A DNA stretch of 64,000 bases, from assembly GCF_040371545.1 (NCBI RefSeq), contig NZ_AP029048.1, positions 1,860,001-1,924,000 on the forward strand, given 5' to 3'. Below, piece after piece: positions 10,329 to 18,874 of this stretch. The DNA is from Synechococcus sp. M16CYN (GTDB lineage Bacteria > Cyanobacteriota > Cyanobacteriia > PCC-6307 > Cyanobiaceae). Below the pieces are notes generated by a model. That model was not told the DNA's origin. It made no database searches and worked only from the letters and a program-made list of their open reading frames with translations. Position 1 is the first letter of the stretch. Each line of letters starts with the position of its first letter. Both the position numbers and the translations under genes were made by a program.

Positions 10329-11510
10329 ATGGAAGAAATTCAATGTCCACAATGTAACGCTATCTTTCAAGTTAATGAAAAAAGTTATGCGGATATTCTT
10401 AAACAAGTACGAGATAAAGAGTTTAAGCACGAGATAAAATCATTTAAAGACAGCTTAGAGCAAAAGCTTGAGGATACTGTAAGTAAGGTGAGAGCTGAAG
10501 AACAAAAATATGCTGCGGTTGAGTCTGTAGCAAAAGATAAAAAAATTGCAGAATATCAAGCAAGAATGGACAACTTTCAAGACAAAGTTAATTTAGCAAT
10601 TAATAAAGCCACGGAATTACTAAAAATTGAAAAGTCTGAGCTCAAACATGCTAATGAAAAGCTAATAATTCAACACAAAAATGAGATTATTAATTTGAAG
10701 AATAATCATAAAAATCAGATTAATTTTCTTGATGAAGAAATCATTAGAATTAAAGAGATGAAGTCACGTCAATCAACCAAAATGATTGGAGAATCATTAG
10801 AGGTTCATTGCAGAAATAGCTTAAATAAAATAAGAGCTTCATTATTTCCTAATGCTTATTTCGAAAAAGATAATAAAATATCTAGAACAAACAGCAAAGG
10901 CGATTACATTTTTAGAGATTATGATGAAGAAAATAATGAGATAATATCAATTATGTTTGAAATGAAAAATGAAGAAGATAACACAAGGATAAAAAAAAAG
11001 AATGATGATTTTCTCAAAGAATTAGATAAAGATAGACAAGAAAAAAATTGCGAGTTTGCTGTCCTTGTAACCCTACTAGAACCTGAAAATGATCTATATA
11101 ATCAAGGGATAGTTAATGTAAGCTATAAATATAGAAAAATGTATATCATCAGACCTCAATTTTTTATTGAAATTATTGTATTATTACGCGATGCAGCAAA
11201 AAATTTTGTTGGCCTCAAGAAAGAATTAGCTTTAGCTAAAGCAACAAATATTGATATTACAAATGTTGAAGAGCAACTTGAAATATTTAAGTCTTCGTTC
11301 ATGGTGACAAGTAAAAACTTTTCTAATAATTTTCAAATTGTCTTAGATGAAATAGACAAGTCAATTAATCGCTTAGAAAAAGCAAAATTAGCATTATTAA
11401 AAGCAGATAAAAATCTTACCGCCGCAAATAAAAAGGTAGATGCAATATCGATCAAAAAATTGATAAAAAATAGCCCGCTTCTTATGGAAAAATTTTTTGA
11501 AAATAATTAA
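10329..11510 (+). CDS. DUF2130 protein (RmuC-like, PD-(D/E)xK nuclease-like)
   Basis: A 393-aa protein. Residues 6-9 form a CPQC half zinc-ribbon. About 20-150 is a long, highly charged coiled coil. About 155-285 is the DUF2130 domain with GESLEVHCRNSL, then GDYIF (Asp about 192) and FEMK (Glu/Lys about 210-212), which fit the D...ExK arrangement of the PD-(D/E)xK fold. A second helical region ends the protein. The layout resembles RmuC, a recombination-limiting nuclease-like family, so a role in DNA processing is likely but unproven. The gene is much more AT-rich and Lys/Asn/Ile-rich than the core genes here, and it stands alone, both signs of transfer. Frame intact. Confidence 0.85.
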   Translation: MEEIQCPQCNAIFQVNEKSYADILKQVRDKEFKHEIKSFKDSLEQKLEDTVSKVRAEEQKYAAVESVAKDKKIAEYQARMDNFQDKVNLAINKATELLKIEKSELKHANEKLIIQHKNEIINLKNNHKNQINFLDEEIIRIKEMKSRQSTKMIGESLEVHCRNSLNKIRASLFPNAYFEKDNKISRTNSKGDYIFRDYDEENNEIISIMFEMKNEEDNTRIKKKNDDFLKELDKDRQEKNCEFAVLVTLLEPENDLYNQGIVNVSYKYRKMYIIRPQFFIEIIVLLRDAAKNFVGLKKELALAKATNIDITNVEEQLEIFKSSFMVTSKNFSNNFQIVLDEIDKSINRLEKAKLALLKADKNLTAANKKVDAISIKKLIKNSPLLMEKFFENN

Positions 11511-12332
11511 TAAAACTATTGATAACTAATAAGATAAACAATATGCTTAAAAAGCAGGAATTTAGCTATCTATAACGTTGAAGTACCCCATATTTCTTCT
11601 TAATAGGATAATTTGTTCTATATTAGTACGTGCGCTATTTAAAATTCGCTTAAAAGTAATACTGACTAGTTTGTACGTCATACACAGTCGAATATTTTTA
11701 AGACATAACTGACTAGTGCAGAGGTACACCTTGCAATTAGTATCTCATGCAGACGTAACGTTCTTCATAATACTTTTCAATTGATTAAAACCGCCCTTTG
11801 ATGCAAAAACGTATCTAGTAGTAGTTGACACAACAACCAGTAACTAAGTAACAGAATGTAACATTCTTTTAAGTGGCTACGTATTGTATGCCTCACATAC
11901 TAGCAAAGATAAATTTTTTATTGATTAGTTTACAGGAGTATATTTGGACCACCAACGCATTAAGTGATTAGCACGAGCAATAACCGCTTGCTATCCTTGT
12001 TTCCTTAGGATTTTTGTTTAGCGGTGATTATGGATAGTTATAAAAGTAGCCATGAAAACATAGAAGCTTTATTCAAAATATAATCAGTAGTCAATCGAAC
12101 AAATCTGAAAGAAATGGTATAAAATTAATCAAAATTTCACTAAATATATAAAGACTTATTATCAAATAAAACTAAAATAGTTTATTTAGATTTAATCATT
12201 GAAAACTAATTAGTTATTAAACTTAGGAATAACTATTGAATGTAAGCATTTCAATAAAAAGAATCTTTTTATATTTGCTTAATGGAATATTTGGCGTAAC
12301 CGGCCAGCCTTTTACCAACCGAATCTCTTTCG
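11511..12332. other. AT-rich spacer
   Basis: About 820 bases with no supportable gene or RNA. The short string actgactagt occurs twice (near 11662 and 11707). Confidence 0.5.
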
Positions 12333-12638
12333 ATGCTTACTCCTAAAACGAGACTAGTGCTTAGAGACATCCTGACTCGTTTGTCCAAAAACGAAAAGGT
12401 GACCTTAAAAGAAAGAATACTTCTGCAAAAATGGGCAGACAGGCACTCTACTGTTTGGCACTGGCTCCGCAGAGCTAGATCAATTCAAGTGAGTGGTCAT
12501 CTTGGACAAGATTCTGTTAACGGATTCATGCAACAAATGAATCTCCCAGGCCAATCACCGGAAGAACACTTTAACGGCTCACGAGATGATTTAGGAGATT
12601 GGTTTCAAGGGTCACCGCAATGGGTACGACGCAGTTGA
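12333..12638 (+). CDS. Conserved-looking hypothetical protein (101 aa)
   Basis: ATG to TGA, 101 residues, with balanced base composition, contrasting sharply with its surroundings. The N-terminal half is basic and helical (LSKNEKVTLKERILLQKWADR), then WHWLRRARS; the C-terminal half is polar and Gly/Gln-rich and ends in GDWFQGSPQWVRRS. It has no membrane segment or signal peptide. The style (Trp-rich tail, helical head) is that of a small soluble picocyanobacterial protein, but I cannot name a family. It is monocistronic. Confidence 0.7.
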   Translation: MLTPKTRLVLRDILTRLSKNEKVTLKERILLQKWADRHSTVWHWLRRARSIQVSGHLGQDSVNGFMQQMNLPGQSPEEHFNGSRDDLGDWFQGSPQWVRRS

Positions 12639-13661
12639 GGGCTAAATATCTGTCTAAATTTACTTGATAGATAGAATCATTAGATTGGTGATTTAAATAG
12701 TGCAAACTATTACTCAGCATTTTTATTTAATCAGTACTTGTTTTGAATATCATAGTTCAGCAGCAATAATACAGCTCTATCATTTAGACATTTTAGTTCA
12801 ATGATTAAATTAGCTATCATCTGACGTCTAATTCCCGCAATATCAAGAAACAAGCGTTTGATTCCTAAATAAAATCTCAACTAAGAGAATTATAAGCACA
12901 TTCTTAATACAATTAAAATCTATTAATTATTATAAAAAGCTTGCGAATGTATGTAATGAGTCAATATATATTGAAAGACACTTTGTCCAAAATGTTTTCA
13001 ATATTTAATAGTTTTACACGATAAGTAAAAGTTGTCGATTGTATAATTGTAAATATCTAGTGTTAAACAATTTTATTCACATAAATATTGATTAAATAAT
13101 TCAGATTAACTATAAAGCTGCGTAATCTTTTAAAGAAAAATGTGTATTAAAAATATACTAAAAATCAAATTTTTATATCCTTAATTGCTTAATGGTTATC
13201 TTCTCTGTAAATTACCTCTTAGCTCTAGAGGACAGAGATATCCTAAAACTTCTGGGTGCTATCGAAAAACAATGGGGCGAAAGGTTATCGCAGATATTAT
13301 GTCTGGAACCAAAAAGACGGCGTGGAGAAAAAGTAAGTTTAGCAGAAATTGCTATTGTGAAAACAAAGTACATATCGTAGCTGAAGCTGCAACTATCTAA
13401 ATGCTCTTTGAAAGACTTTAGTCCCCATGACCGACACCATCCTATTTGTCGATAATCCTAACATCTACCCACAAATCGTTCACATTATCAAAAAACTGAA
13501 AGATAGCCCCTGGAAACTCAGATGTAACTACCGGTAGACTAGCAAAAATAGAGGTGGAGCCATAATGTAGCTGCCAAAGCTTTCATCAAGTTCTAGCAAA
13601 TATCTATAAGAAAGTTAAGACTTTCCGACAAAAAATTAAATCATAAGCTATCAATAACTAG
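12639..13661. other. AT-rich spacer with weak frames
   Basis: About 1 kb. Around 13192-13380 (plus strand) a 62-aa frame contains a coherent stretch (ALEDRDILKLLGAIEKQWGE), and 13427-13537 holds another short frame starting MTDTILFVDNP. They may be pieces of one broken gene but share no recognised family. The rest is AT-rich filler. Confidence 0.35.
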
Positions 13662-13892
13662 TCAAATAATAGTTAAAATGAACCCAATCATAAACAATGG
13701 TAAAATAAATATCTTATTTGCACTCCCATCAGAATAAATTCCATATAGGCATACAAGATTATTGCTACTGTAAGGCTGAATGCAATTCCTTGTCTTAGTA
13801 GAATCGATAGCAATAAACAAAACGCCGACAATAGCAGCAGTAAAAATTACGGTGAAGAATCTCATCTGTTTGGTGTGAGTAGAGAACGTCAT
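13662..13892 (-). CDS. Small two-span membrane protein (76 aa)
   Basis: Residues about 10-28 (MRFFTVIFTAAIVGVLFIAI) and 60-76 (ILPLFMIGFILTII) are hydrophobic, with a short loop containing two cysteines (NCIQ and LVCLY) between them. If both ends face the cytosol, the Cys pair would lie outside and could form a disulfide. No family was recognised. Translation may start at Met10, just before the first span. The gene is isolated; moderate confidence that it is real. Confidence 0.4.
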   Translation of the reverse strand: MTFSTHTKQMRFFTVIFTAAIVGVLFIAIDSTKTRNCIQPYSSNNLVCLYGIYSDGSANKIFILPLFMIGFILTII

Positions 13893-13982
13893 CTGTTCGA
13901 TATATTTGCTATTGTTTCGTTAAAATAAGTCAAAACTACATCACTCATTCAGGAAATCTTTTAATAATTTCTTATCCCCGTT

Positions 13983-14342
13983 TTAGTCAATCTGTAAGGA
14001 CCTTATCGGCTTCAACATTCCAAAATACTGGTGCATCAGTATTCCGGATTTTTTAGTGGAATTAGGCCAAAGCCGTAGCTCACTATTAATCACTTTCAGC
14101 ACCTCATCTTTTCGCACCATTTACATAACTGCAACCTCAATCAGAGCGCAAAAACTCACAAGACTAATAGCTCGCTTGATACTTACCTTCACCATCTATG
14201 GCCACGCTTTTGCCACCACTCTATCAATCTCCAATATCTCACCATCATTATTACATAACGCCAAACTAAAATCCGCTTGCATAATACTTGCCGCCAGTCG
14301 CACCGTATCGCCAATTTTTAAAACTTCTTTGGGAAACTCCAT
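13983..14342 (-). pseudogene. Broken gene with two in-frame stops
   Basis: One frame of 120 codons from an ATG to a final TAA reads as coherent protein throughout, interrupted only by a TAG and a TAA. The best-kept part begins MEFPKEVLKIGDTVRLAAS and continues with an acidic segment including NNDGEILEIDRVV. After the stops it continues KDEVLKVINSELRLWP. The frame length and balanced composition argue that the stops are recent. The ATG overlaps the stop of the preceding broken gene (TAATG), so the two were a translationally coupled pair. Family unknown. Confidence 0.5.
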
Positions 14343-14615
14343 TACTTATGAAATGTGTTGACCACCATTGACATGATCTTTTTAGAAGCATCTTGTACTT
14401 CCTAATTCCATACGCGAATCATTGGAATGCCACTGGTCAAAAGATAGATCCACAGGTTCTCGTCTCTCCTATAGTTTCTCTAATTAAATTTGCTAGTCTC
14501 AACATCTTCAACGTGGCTTATATCATCGATTTTAATAGTGAGAGACCTTCCGTTATAAAAGACGATCAGGTTTAGTTTTATGTAAAGATTGCTTATTCCC
14601 TACTCAGGAATAAAA
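14342..14615 (-). pseudogene. Broken gene upstream of, and once coupled to, the 13983-14342 relic
   Basis: About 90 codons in one frame, with two internal TAG stops. Recognisable coherent pieces are FYNGRSLTIKIDDISHVEDVE, shortened here to its core GRSLTIKIDDISHV, and ENLWIYLLTSGIPMIRVWN. The final TAA overlaps the ATG of the next relic. No start codon is visible, so the 5' end is lost or lies in another frame. Family not recognised. Confidence 0.45.
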
Positions 14616-15092
14616 ATGTTTGGTTCATAGACCACTAAGTAACCAGCTATCTCAAGAAAGTTGACTAGCTGTTTTTCAGCTGGATTGACGTTTTTCTTGA
14701 AGTGTTTTCATGGTTTTTCTGTTTTCAGCTGTTTTTTGTGGATTAGCTGTTACCTTTCTTAGGCGGGTATTTTTTCTTTTTAGGATACCATCTCTTCTCG
14801 GTACTTCAGTAAACCCCAAACTGCAAATTGTTTTTAGCTCAGGCTGGTTTGAGACAGGAGTAATTGAGTAAAAGAGTCCTTCAAAGAGATCTTCAATGCT
14901 ATGTGAATAGCTTCTAATCCGTCCATCTGCATCTCTCCCCTTTCAGATTTCTTCTAGGCACAATTGGAGAATTACGTTTACGATTATGTCAGATGGTCGC
15001 CGAAAGGATTTCAGCAAGCTTTTGATTGTCTAGAAGCTCCTCAAATTTACTTCTCATTTCGTGACTTTCTATGGCAATCTTAAACCTTAAAT
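14616..15092. other. Eroded region with AGCTG-rich short repeats and minor minus-strand frames
   Basis: At 14640-14760 the string AGCTG recurs several times in T-rich context (agctgtttttcagctgg, cagctgttttttg), able to form small hairpins. Minus-strand fragments follow: a frame beginning MRSKFEELLDNQKLAEIL (about 15058 downward, one TGA inside) and a short frame with a good GGGGAGAG site before its ATG (MQMDGLEAIHIALKIS). These look like remains of small genes. Confidence 0.35.
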
Positions 15093-15572
15093 TTAAAAAA
15101 CAAATTTATATTCATCGATCCTGTGATTGCTTAGTTTGTATAAATGAACCTCGATCGCCTCATTTTCTGCCTCAGTTCTTTTCTCCGACTTGCTAAACAT
15201 ATATTTTCCAATTATTGAGTACCGCGGACACGAAATATCATAACTGATTCCATAAGAATTGTGCAGCATCTTGATCTCTACATAGACTTTCGCATTTGTT
15301 ATTTGACGCGTCTACGATTCAGCTTTGATATGTGATACCTCATCCCGCTTGGCGAATCTCCGTACAGCTATTTGCTACGCCTTGTAAGATCTAGTCAACC
15401 TTTTATTCGTTTTTAAGAGCTTGGCTGAGTTTAGCTTTGAAAAGTTTGCAGAACTTGCTCTAGACAAAGACTTCTCTTTCCCATCCCATTCACTCAAGCG
15501 CCGCTATTTGTCGGCAAGTTGATTTCGGTTATTTTTGTCCCTGTGACTTCTTAGCCCAACTCTCTTAACCTT
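15093..15572 (-). pseudogene. Broken gene with several in-frame TAG stops
   Basis: A single minus-strand frame of about 160 codons, interrupted by three TAGs, reads as a basic, DNA-binding-like protein: RVGLRSHRDKNNRNQLADK, then RRLSEWDGKEKSL, QIAVRRFAKRDEVSHI, and a C-terminal part beginning KVYVEIKMLHNSYGISYDIS. All interruptions are TAG, consistent with single C-to-T type decay of Gln or similar codons. The family was not identified; the basic N-terminal part would suit a regulator or recombinase, but that is a guess. Confidence 0.45.
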
Positions 15573-15676
15573 CTAAATCAACTATCGACCGTATCCCAGG
15601 CAACATCTTGCCAGGTTGGGGGCCAGTGGCCATAGTGCCTGGTGAAGTCGAATTGCTTTTGTGTCTGAACACGGCA

Positions 15677-15705
15677 CAAAAAACCGCCCGCTGAGAAAGG
15701 GGCTC
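15677..15705 (-). terminator. Possible Rho-independent terminator (minus strand)
   Basis: On the minus strand GCCC...GGGC with an eight to nine base loop is followed by GGTTTTTTG. The stem is short, but the G+C-rich hairpin plus T-run is typical. It would end transcription of the small frame at 15729-15998. Confidence 0.4.
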
Positions 15706-15728
15706 TTTTCTTGGTCTCAGAAATGCCC

Positions 15729-15998
15729 TTATGCACGAGGCGACAGAGTGTCGATTACTATCTCAGCGTGATCAGCCAAGGCGAAGAGAAGAGCTGCCAC
15801 GAGGATTACAAATAACCAGCCCCGCGGCAAATCACCTGCGTAGCAGGACTGTGCCTTGGTTGGTATAGGTGAACGTGAAACCCTGCTGCTTTGTCCCACT
15901 TGCGGCAGAGATTGCCATATCATCAATGATTTGCCGTTTGAGATGCCCTTTACATAGGGGCTAAGGAAAAACAAAGACTTCCGTACCGCCGCAGCCAA
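15729..15998 (-). CDS. Doubtful frame with C-terminal membrane span (89 aa)
   Basis: The last 35 residues contain a clean hydrophobic segment (GWLFVILVAALLFALA) followed by an acidic tail, and a terminator-like hairpin lies just downstream, which supports a genuine 3' end. The first 50 residues look less natural, so the gene may be frameshifted upstream. No family recognised. Confidence 0.3.
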   Translation of the reverse strand: MAAAVRKSLFFLSPYVKGISNGKSLMIWQSLPQVGQSSRVSRSPIPTKAQSCYAGDLPRGWLFVILVAALLFALADHAEIVIDTLSPRA

Positions 15999-16222
15999 GT
16001 CTTAAAAAGAAGTCGAGCGTTGCTGTCAACATGCGAACAGTGCGGCGCTTCGAGCGTTTGCTAAATAGATTCATTTAGCCTCCCTCATCGAAAGCCTCGA
16101 TGCCTTTCCAACTAATGACTTAATTTCGGCAGAGCTTTTGTGGGCCTGTCATTAAAGACAGCAGCCTTTGCTGACGTACTCGCAATTAGTCACAACAATA
16201 CTCAGGGGTCATGATCCCGTGA

Positions 16223-16717
16223 CCTGGGATCACTACGGCCCTCCGGAACTATAAACCCAAGCTGGGCAACCGAATCGCCGAGAAAACCTTTGGAGCCAAC
16301 TACAAGTCTTACTTGAACGTCGCCCTGCTGCATCTACAGGGCCGCAAACCAGCCCAGACATGCAAGGAAAGGCTAACTGAGCGCATCTTCGGCTGCTGTA
16401 GGGTCAATCAGAAGCCAGGCGTGAAACACGGCGAAGAACTCAAGCTGTGGATCGAAACGCCGAAATTACGCTCGGAGTGCTGCTTGGCCCCGAAGAAGTT
16501 CCTGGAATACGCAGTCGCCAGGCACCGATCAGCCTTAAAGGACTACCTGGGGCTACGCAATGTAGATGGCAAGCACAGGAAGAAGACCGTCCTCACCGAT
16601 GACTAAGTGATGGAGCTGATTCAGCTACTTCCGGATGCCTGAGGCAACGTCGTAGCGATCAGTGATGCAGCACGAGAAGCTCTTCGTTTATGTCACTCAA
16701 GCCTTCTCTACTTCTAG
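16223..16717 (+). pseudogene. Probable tyrosine-recombinase (integrase) relic
   Basis: About 165 codons in one frame with a TAA and a TGA inside. The first part (KLGNRIAEKTFGANYKSYL, then basic Lys/Arg-rich segments) suits an arm/core-binding region. The string KKTVLTDD-stop-VMELIQLLPDA closely resembles the LTDEEV..LI segment that begins the catalytic domain of phage-type integrases, with TAA where a Glu codon (GAA) would be expected. The Arg-His-Arg-Tyr catalytic part is missing beyond 16717. The family assignment rests on this one signature, so it is an inference. It lies 5 kb from ssrA, a classic integration target. Confidence 0.4.
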
Positions 16718-16751
16718 AAATCGATTAACGGCAAGGAAAGCTCTGGGCGCC

Positions 16752-16784
16752 GACGTAGCAGAAAGAGATGGACTGAGCTCCCGA
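16752..16784 (+). repeat. Diverged copy of the 17430-17462 coding segment
   Basis: Thirty-three bases here match 17430-17462 in 26 positions and in the same codon phase (DVAERDGLSSR versus DVTERDKLNSQ). The copy lies in a frame that soon turns into low-complexity sequence (a run of A then G), so it looks like the broken duplicate of the small gene at 17433. Confidence 0.5.
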
Positions 16785-16876
16785 ACCGGGCCGAGAGAAA
16801 AAAGGGGGAGGGGGGGAACTACTCATTTACATGTCGTTACAAAGCGCTTAACCTTTCTTCATCTCGATCATTTGCC

Positions 16877-17068
16877 ATGACCTCCTCAGCATCAAGCGAC
16901 AACTGGTATCAAAAGGATGCAGCAGCTCAGATCCGTACTGAGCGAAACCAAAAAGCTGAACTCTTAAACGGCCGCTTAGCGATGCTTGGCTTCGTTATTG
17001 GTCTGCTCACAGAGGCAATTACTGGCCACGGAATCTTGAGCCAGGTCACCTTCGGCATTTTTGGCTGA
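16877..17068 (+). CDS. hli: High-light-inducible protein (Hli, one-helix chlorophyll-binding)
   Basis: A 63-aa protein with a polar N-terminus and the diagnostic chlorophyll-binding helix ELLNGRLAMLGFVIGLLTEA (residues about 28-47), in which Glu and Asn/Arg ligate chlorophyll. A second short hydrophobic end follows. Family knowledge: Hlips sit in thylakoids with photosystem II assembly intermediates and CP47/ChlG, and quench or carry chlorophyll under stress. It is first in a tight group of small plus-strand genes (17074, 17199, 17433), which may be co-transcribed. Confidence 0.92.
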   Translation: MTSSASSDNWYQKDAAAQIRTERNQKAELLNGRLAMLGFVIGLLTEAITGHGILSQVTFGIFG

Positions 17069-17073
17069 AACTG

Positions 17074-17196
17074 ATGATTGATTACTCAACCGCTATTTGG
17101 GGCCTAGTTGCAATCACTGCACTGCTTTCGGCTGCTGTGATCTATATCTTGGCTCAGCCCACTGATTTGCCCATAATCAAAAATCGAGGTCATTAA
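17074..17196 (+). CDS. Small single-span membrane protein (40 aa)
   Basis: Starts 5 bases after the Hli stop. Residues 6-30 (STAIWGLVAITALLSAAVIY) are a single hydrophobic helix; the tail (PTDLPIIKNRGH) is polar. Size, position and topology suggest a thylakoid mini-protein working with the Hli protein, but no named family was recognised. It ends 2 bases before the next gene, consistent with an operon. Confidence 0.6.
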   Translation: MIDYSTAIWGLVAITALLSAAVIYILAQPTDLPIIKNRGH

Positions 17197-17198
17197 GG

Positions 17199-17399
17199 AT
17201 GTCGATCGACAACCGCTGTAGAGAGCAACAACGTGTTGCCGACCAAATGTTCACGGATTTCAAGTACACAAAACCTGGCTCTAAAGAGCAGATCCGAGCT
17301 TTAAACACTCTGAACTTCCTTGTTGGCATGTGGGTAGACTTCCTTTCGCAAGAAGAGAAGAGAATGCATTCTGCACTCACGCTTGAGTCCAGCACCTGA
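17199..17399 (+). CDS. Small hypothetical protein (66 aa) in the Hli group
   Basis: ATG starts 2 bases after the preceding stop. A soluble protein with a Cys/Arg/Gln-rich start (MSIDNRCREQQRVADQ) and a helical second half (ALNTLNFLVGMWVDFLSQEE). Family unknown. The tight spacing to the 40-aa gene and the Hli gene suggests one transcript. Confidence 0.55.
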   Translation: MSIDNRCREQQRVADQMFTDFKYTKPGSKEQIRALNTLNFLVGMWVDFLSQEEKRMHSALTLESST

Positions 17400-17432
17400 A
17401 ACAGAAACTGAAGCTATTTTATTGACTTTGAC

Positions 17433-17549
17433 GTGACAGAAAGAGATAAGCTGAACTCCCAAAGCGAGTTGACGCAGCCATATTTAAGCCAACGATGGTT
17501 GCGTGAAGAAGTGGCTGCTGCGTTTACTGCTCTCGTCAGCGACTTTTAA
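17433..17549 (+). CDS. Small hypothetical protein (38 aa), GTG start
   Basis: GTG to TAA frame of 38 codons beginning MTERDKLNSQSELTQPYLSQ and ending in a helix with RWLREEVAAAFTAL. A broken near-copy of its 5' part occurs at 16752-16784. It follows the Hli group by 33 bases. The coherent sequence and the duplication favour a real gene; function unknown. Confidence 0.45.
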   Translation: MTERDKLNSQSELTQPYLSQRWLREEVAAAFTALVSDF

Positions 17550-17621
17550 TACCCAGCACAGGCGCATCACGGTCCGTAAGATAGAGTAACGAAATAGAAT
17601 CAAGTCGGTTTGCTCTGGTGA

Positions 17622-18151
17622 TCAATGGAGGGATCCGCGGACTTCTCCATCGCCATCATCATTGAGATCTATGCTTTCGAGCCAAAAGCCGATGAGCATG
17701 GCTCCATGAGCCAATGCCTTTAGATTAGCATTCGCGGGTGTTGCTTGAGGCGGATAAACCGTTCCACTTCAAGTTTCGGACACTTCTGTGCGTCGCATTA
17801 GCGAAGGTACCTCGGATATGCGAACACCTAGCCAGACCTTACCAATAGCTGGTCCACATTATGTTGGTGGTTGAGCAGCTTTGCCACGGTTCCCCGTAGC
17901 GATTGTTGTATGCACTCTCACAGTCACCTCAGACCCAACGGGCGTTAGGTGCTTGAGGAGTGCCATAGATGCTACTCCCCAAGGGCGTTAGAAGGTTTCT
18001 GGTGAATCAATACAAGCGAAGCGAACTGCGATGCTTCTGCTTCTTTCAGAAACTGGAACCGTGTCGCCATCGCCAAATAAAAACCATCGTTGCAGCATTG
18101 GCGCTAGTCACAAAGCAAATCGCGAAAACCGGTATTAGGAAAGGCTTTCAT
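17622..18151 (-). pseudogene. Secreted thermonuclease-like (SNase) gene, decayed, with Excalibur-like tail
   Basis: Joining frames on the minus strand gives a signal-peptide-like start (MKAF, then a hydrophobic run ending in SANAA), then FGDGDTVPVSERSRSI and RFACIDSPET, which are the first Ca-binding and active-site strands of staphylococcal-nuclease-like proteins. RPWGV, LTPVGSEVTVRVH and NRGKAA follow, matching the next conserved strands. The 3' end encodes SIDLNDDGDGEV followed by GSLH, reminiscent of the Excalibur Ca-binding tail that often follows secreted nucleases. Frameshifts near the start plus a TAA after PETF and further stops make it non-functional. Its ATG overlaps the stop of the 63-aa frame upstream. 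Confidence 0.65.
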
Positions 18152-18339
18152 CGCATCCTTATTCCTGTTCTTTCCGCAGAGTATTTTGTAGGGAACACTG
18201 TCCCTGTCGCGATCAAACCTTGAGTTGCCTGCTCTGTACGATCTAACGGCTTCCTCACAAAAGCGGAAGATTCTGAAGTCTGAGCGGAGACGGATGGTGC
18301 GATCAAGACCGTCGCTGCCAATAGGACTGCAAAGCGCAT
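18148..18339 (-). CDS. Short secreted protein or fragment (63 aa)
   Basis: Clear signal peptide: MRFAVLLAATVLIAPSVSA followed by Gln-Thr, with likely cleavage after Ser-Ala (AxA-like). The mature part is only about 43 residues, polar, ending RTGIRMR. The stop overlaps the ATG of the nuclease relic (ATGA), so the two were co-translated. It may be a complete small secreted protein or the 5' half of a gene truncated by a frameshift. No known domain. Confidence 0.4.
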   Translation of the reverse strand: MRFAVLLAATVLIAPSVSAQTSESSAFVRKPLDRTEQATQGLIATGTVFPTKYSAERTGIRMR

Positions 18340-18414
18340 CTCCTGTTGCTTGGTTCAACCACTGTTGTGGTCACTTCAACTGATAGACATCACAAGGAGG
18401 CTGGGCTCACAAAG

Positions 18415-18543
18415 GTGGCTGAAGTCATGGGAGTCCTCCTGTTACTGGTGATGGCAATGACCTGTCTGGTGCCTAAAAGAGTCGTCCGGAAGGCTGACTA
18501 CCGCGCCCACAGACTCCCAAGGCTCCAAACTGACCTGAATTAG
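18415..18543 (+). CDS. Doubtful small membrane protein (42 aa)
   Basis: A GTG start (an upstream ATG at 18346 is also in frame) with an AAGGAGG about 17 bases before it. One hydrophobic run (VMGVLLLLVMAMTCLV) is followed by a basic tail. It may be real or a relic; no family. Confidence 0.25.
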   Translation: MAEVMGVLLLLVMAMTCLVPKRVVRKADYRAHRLPRLQTDLN

Positions 18544-18552
18544 GAATAATAA

Positions 18553-18771
18553 ATGAGAAGAGACTACGCCGCCATATTTCAAAAGAGACTTCAGAAAAAA
18601 CTCCCTTGGTTAAAGGCGATGAAGCAGTACAAGGGAATGAAAGACAAGACATTATTCATTTACACAATTCTCACAAGGCCAAATAATCTAGTTAACAAAG
18701 CTAGGTCTGGCTGTTCCGAATGCACACAATTGAGCAAAAAATTATCTAATGTTCAAGAAATACTTAAGTAG
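18553..18771 (+). CDS. Hypothetical protein (72 aa), possibly truncated by TAG
   Basis: Basic helical protein starting MRRDYAAIFQKRLQKKLPW. After the TAG at 18769-18771 the same frame continues coherently (RPDRILRGNLIKTEAFMDKE) for some 35 codons, so the original gene was probably about 110 residues or longer and the TAG is a recent lesion. The far end would overlap the minus-strand frame at 18875-19081. Family not recognised. Confidence 0.35.
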   Translation: MRRDYAAIFQKRLQKKLPWLKAMKQYKGMKDKTLFIYTILTRPNNLVNKARSGCSECTQLSKKLSNVQEILK

Positions 18772-18874
18772 CTCAAAGAAAATAGACCCGACCGAATTCT
18801 TAGAGGCAATCTCATCAAAACAGAGGCTTTCATGGATAAAGAAATTGGAGCTGAAAAGCTAACAACGGCGAAAA

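Noticed and set aside
14056-14361. 101-aa plus-strand open frame
   Set aside because: It is the mirror of a broken minus-strand gene (13983-14342), whose translation is far more protein-like.
16791-16830. gctcccgaaccgggc as a possible tRNA T-arm or attachment site
   Set aside because: The rest of a cloverleaf is missing, and it reads as part of the duplicated small gene fragment followed by low-complexity sequence.
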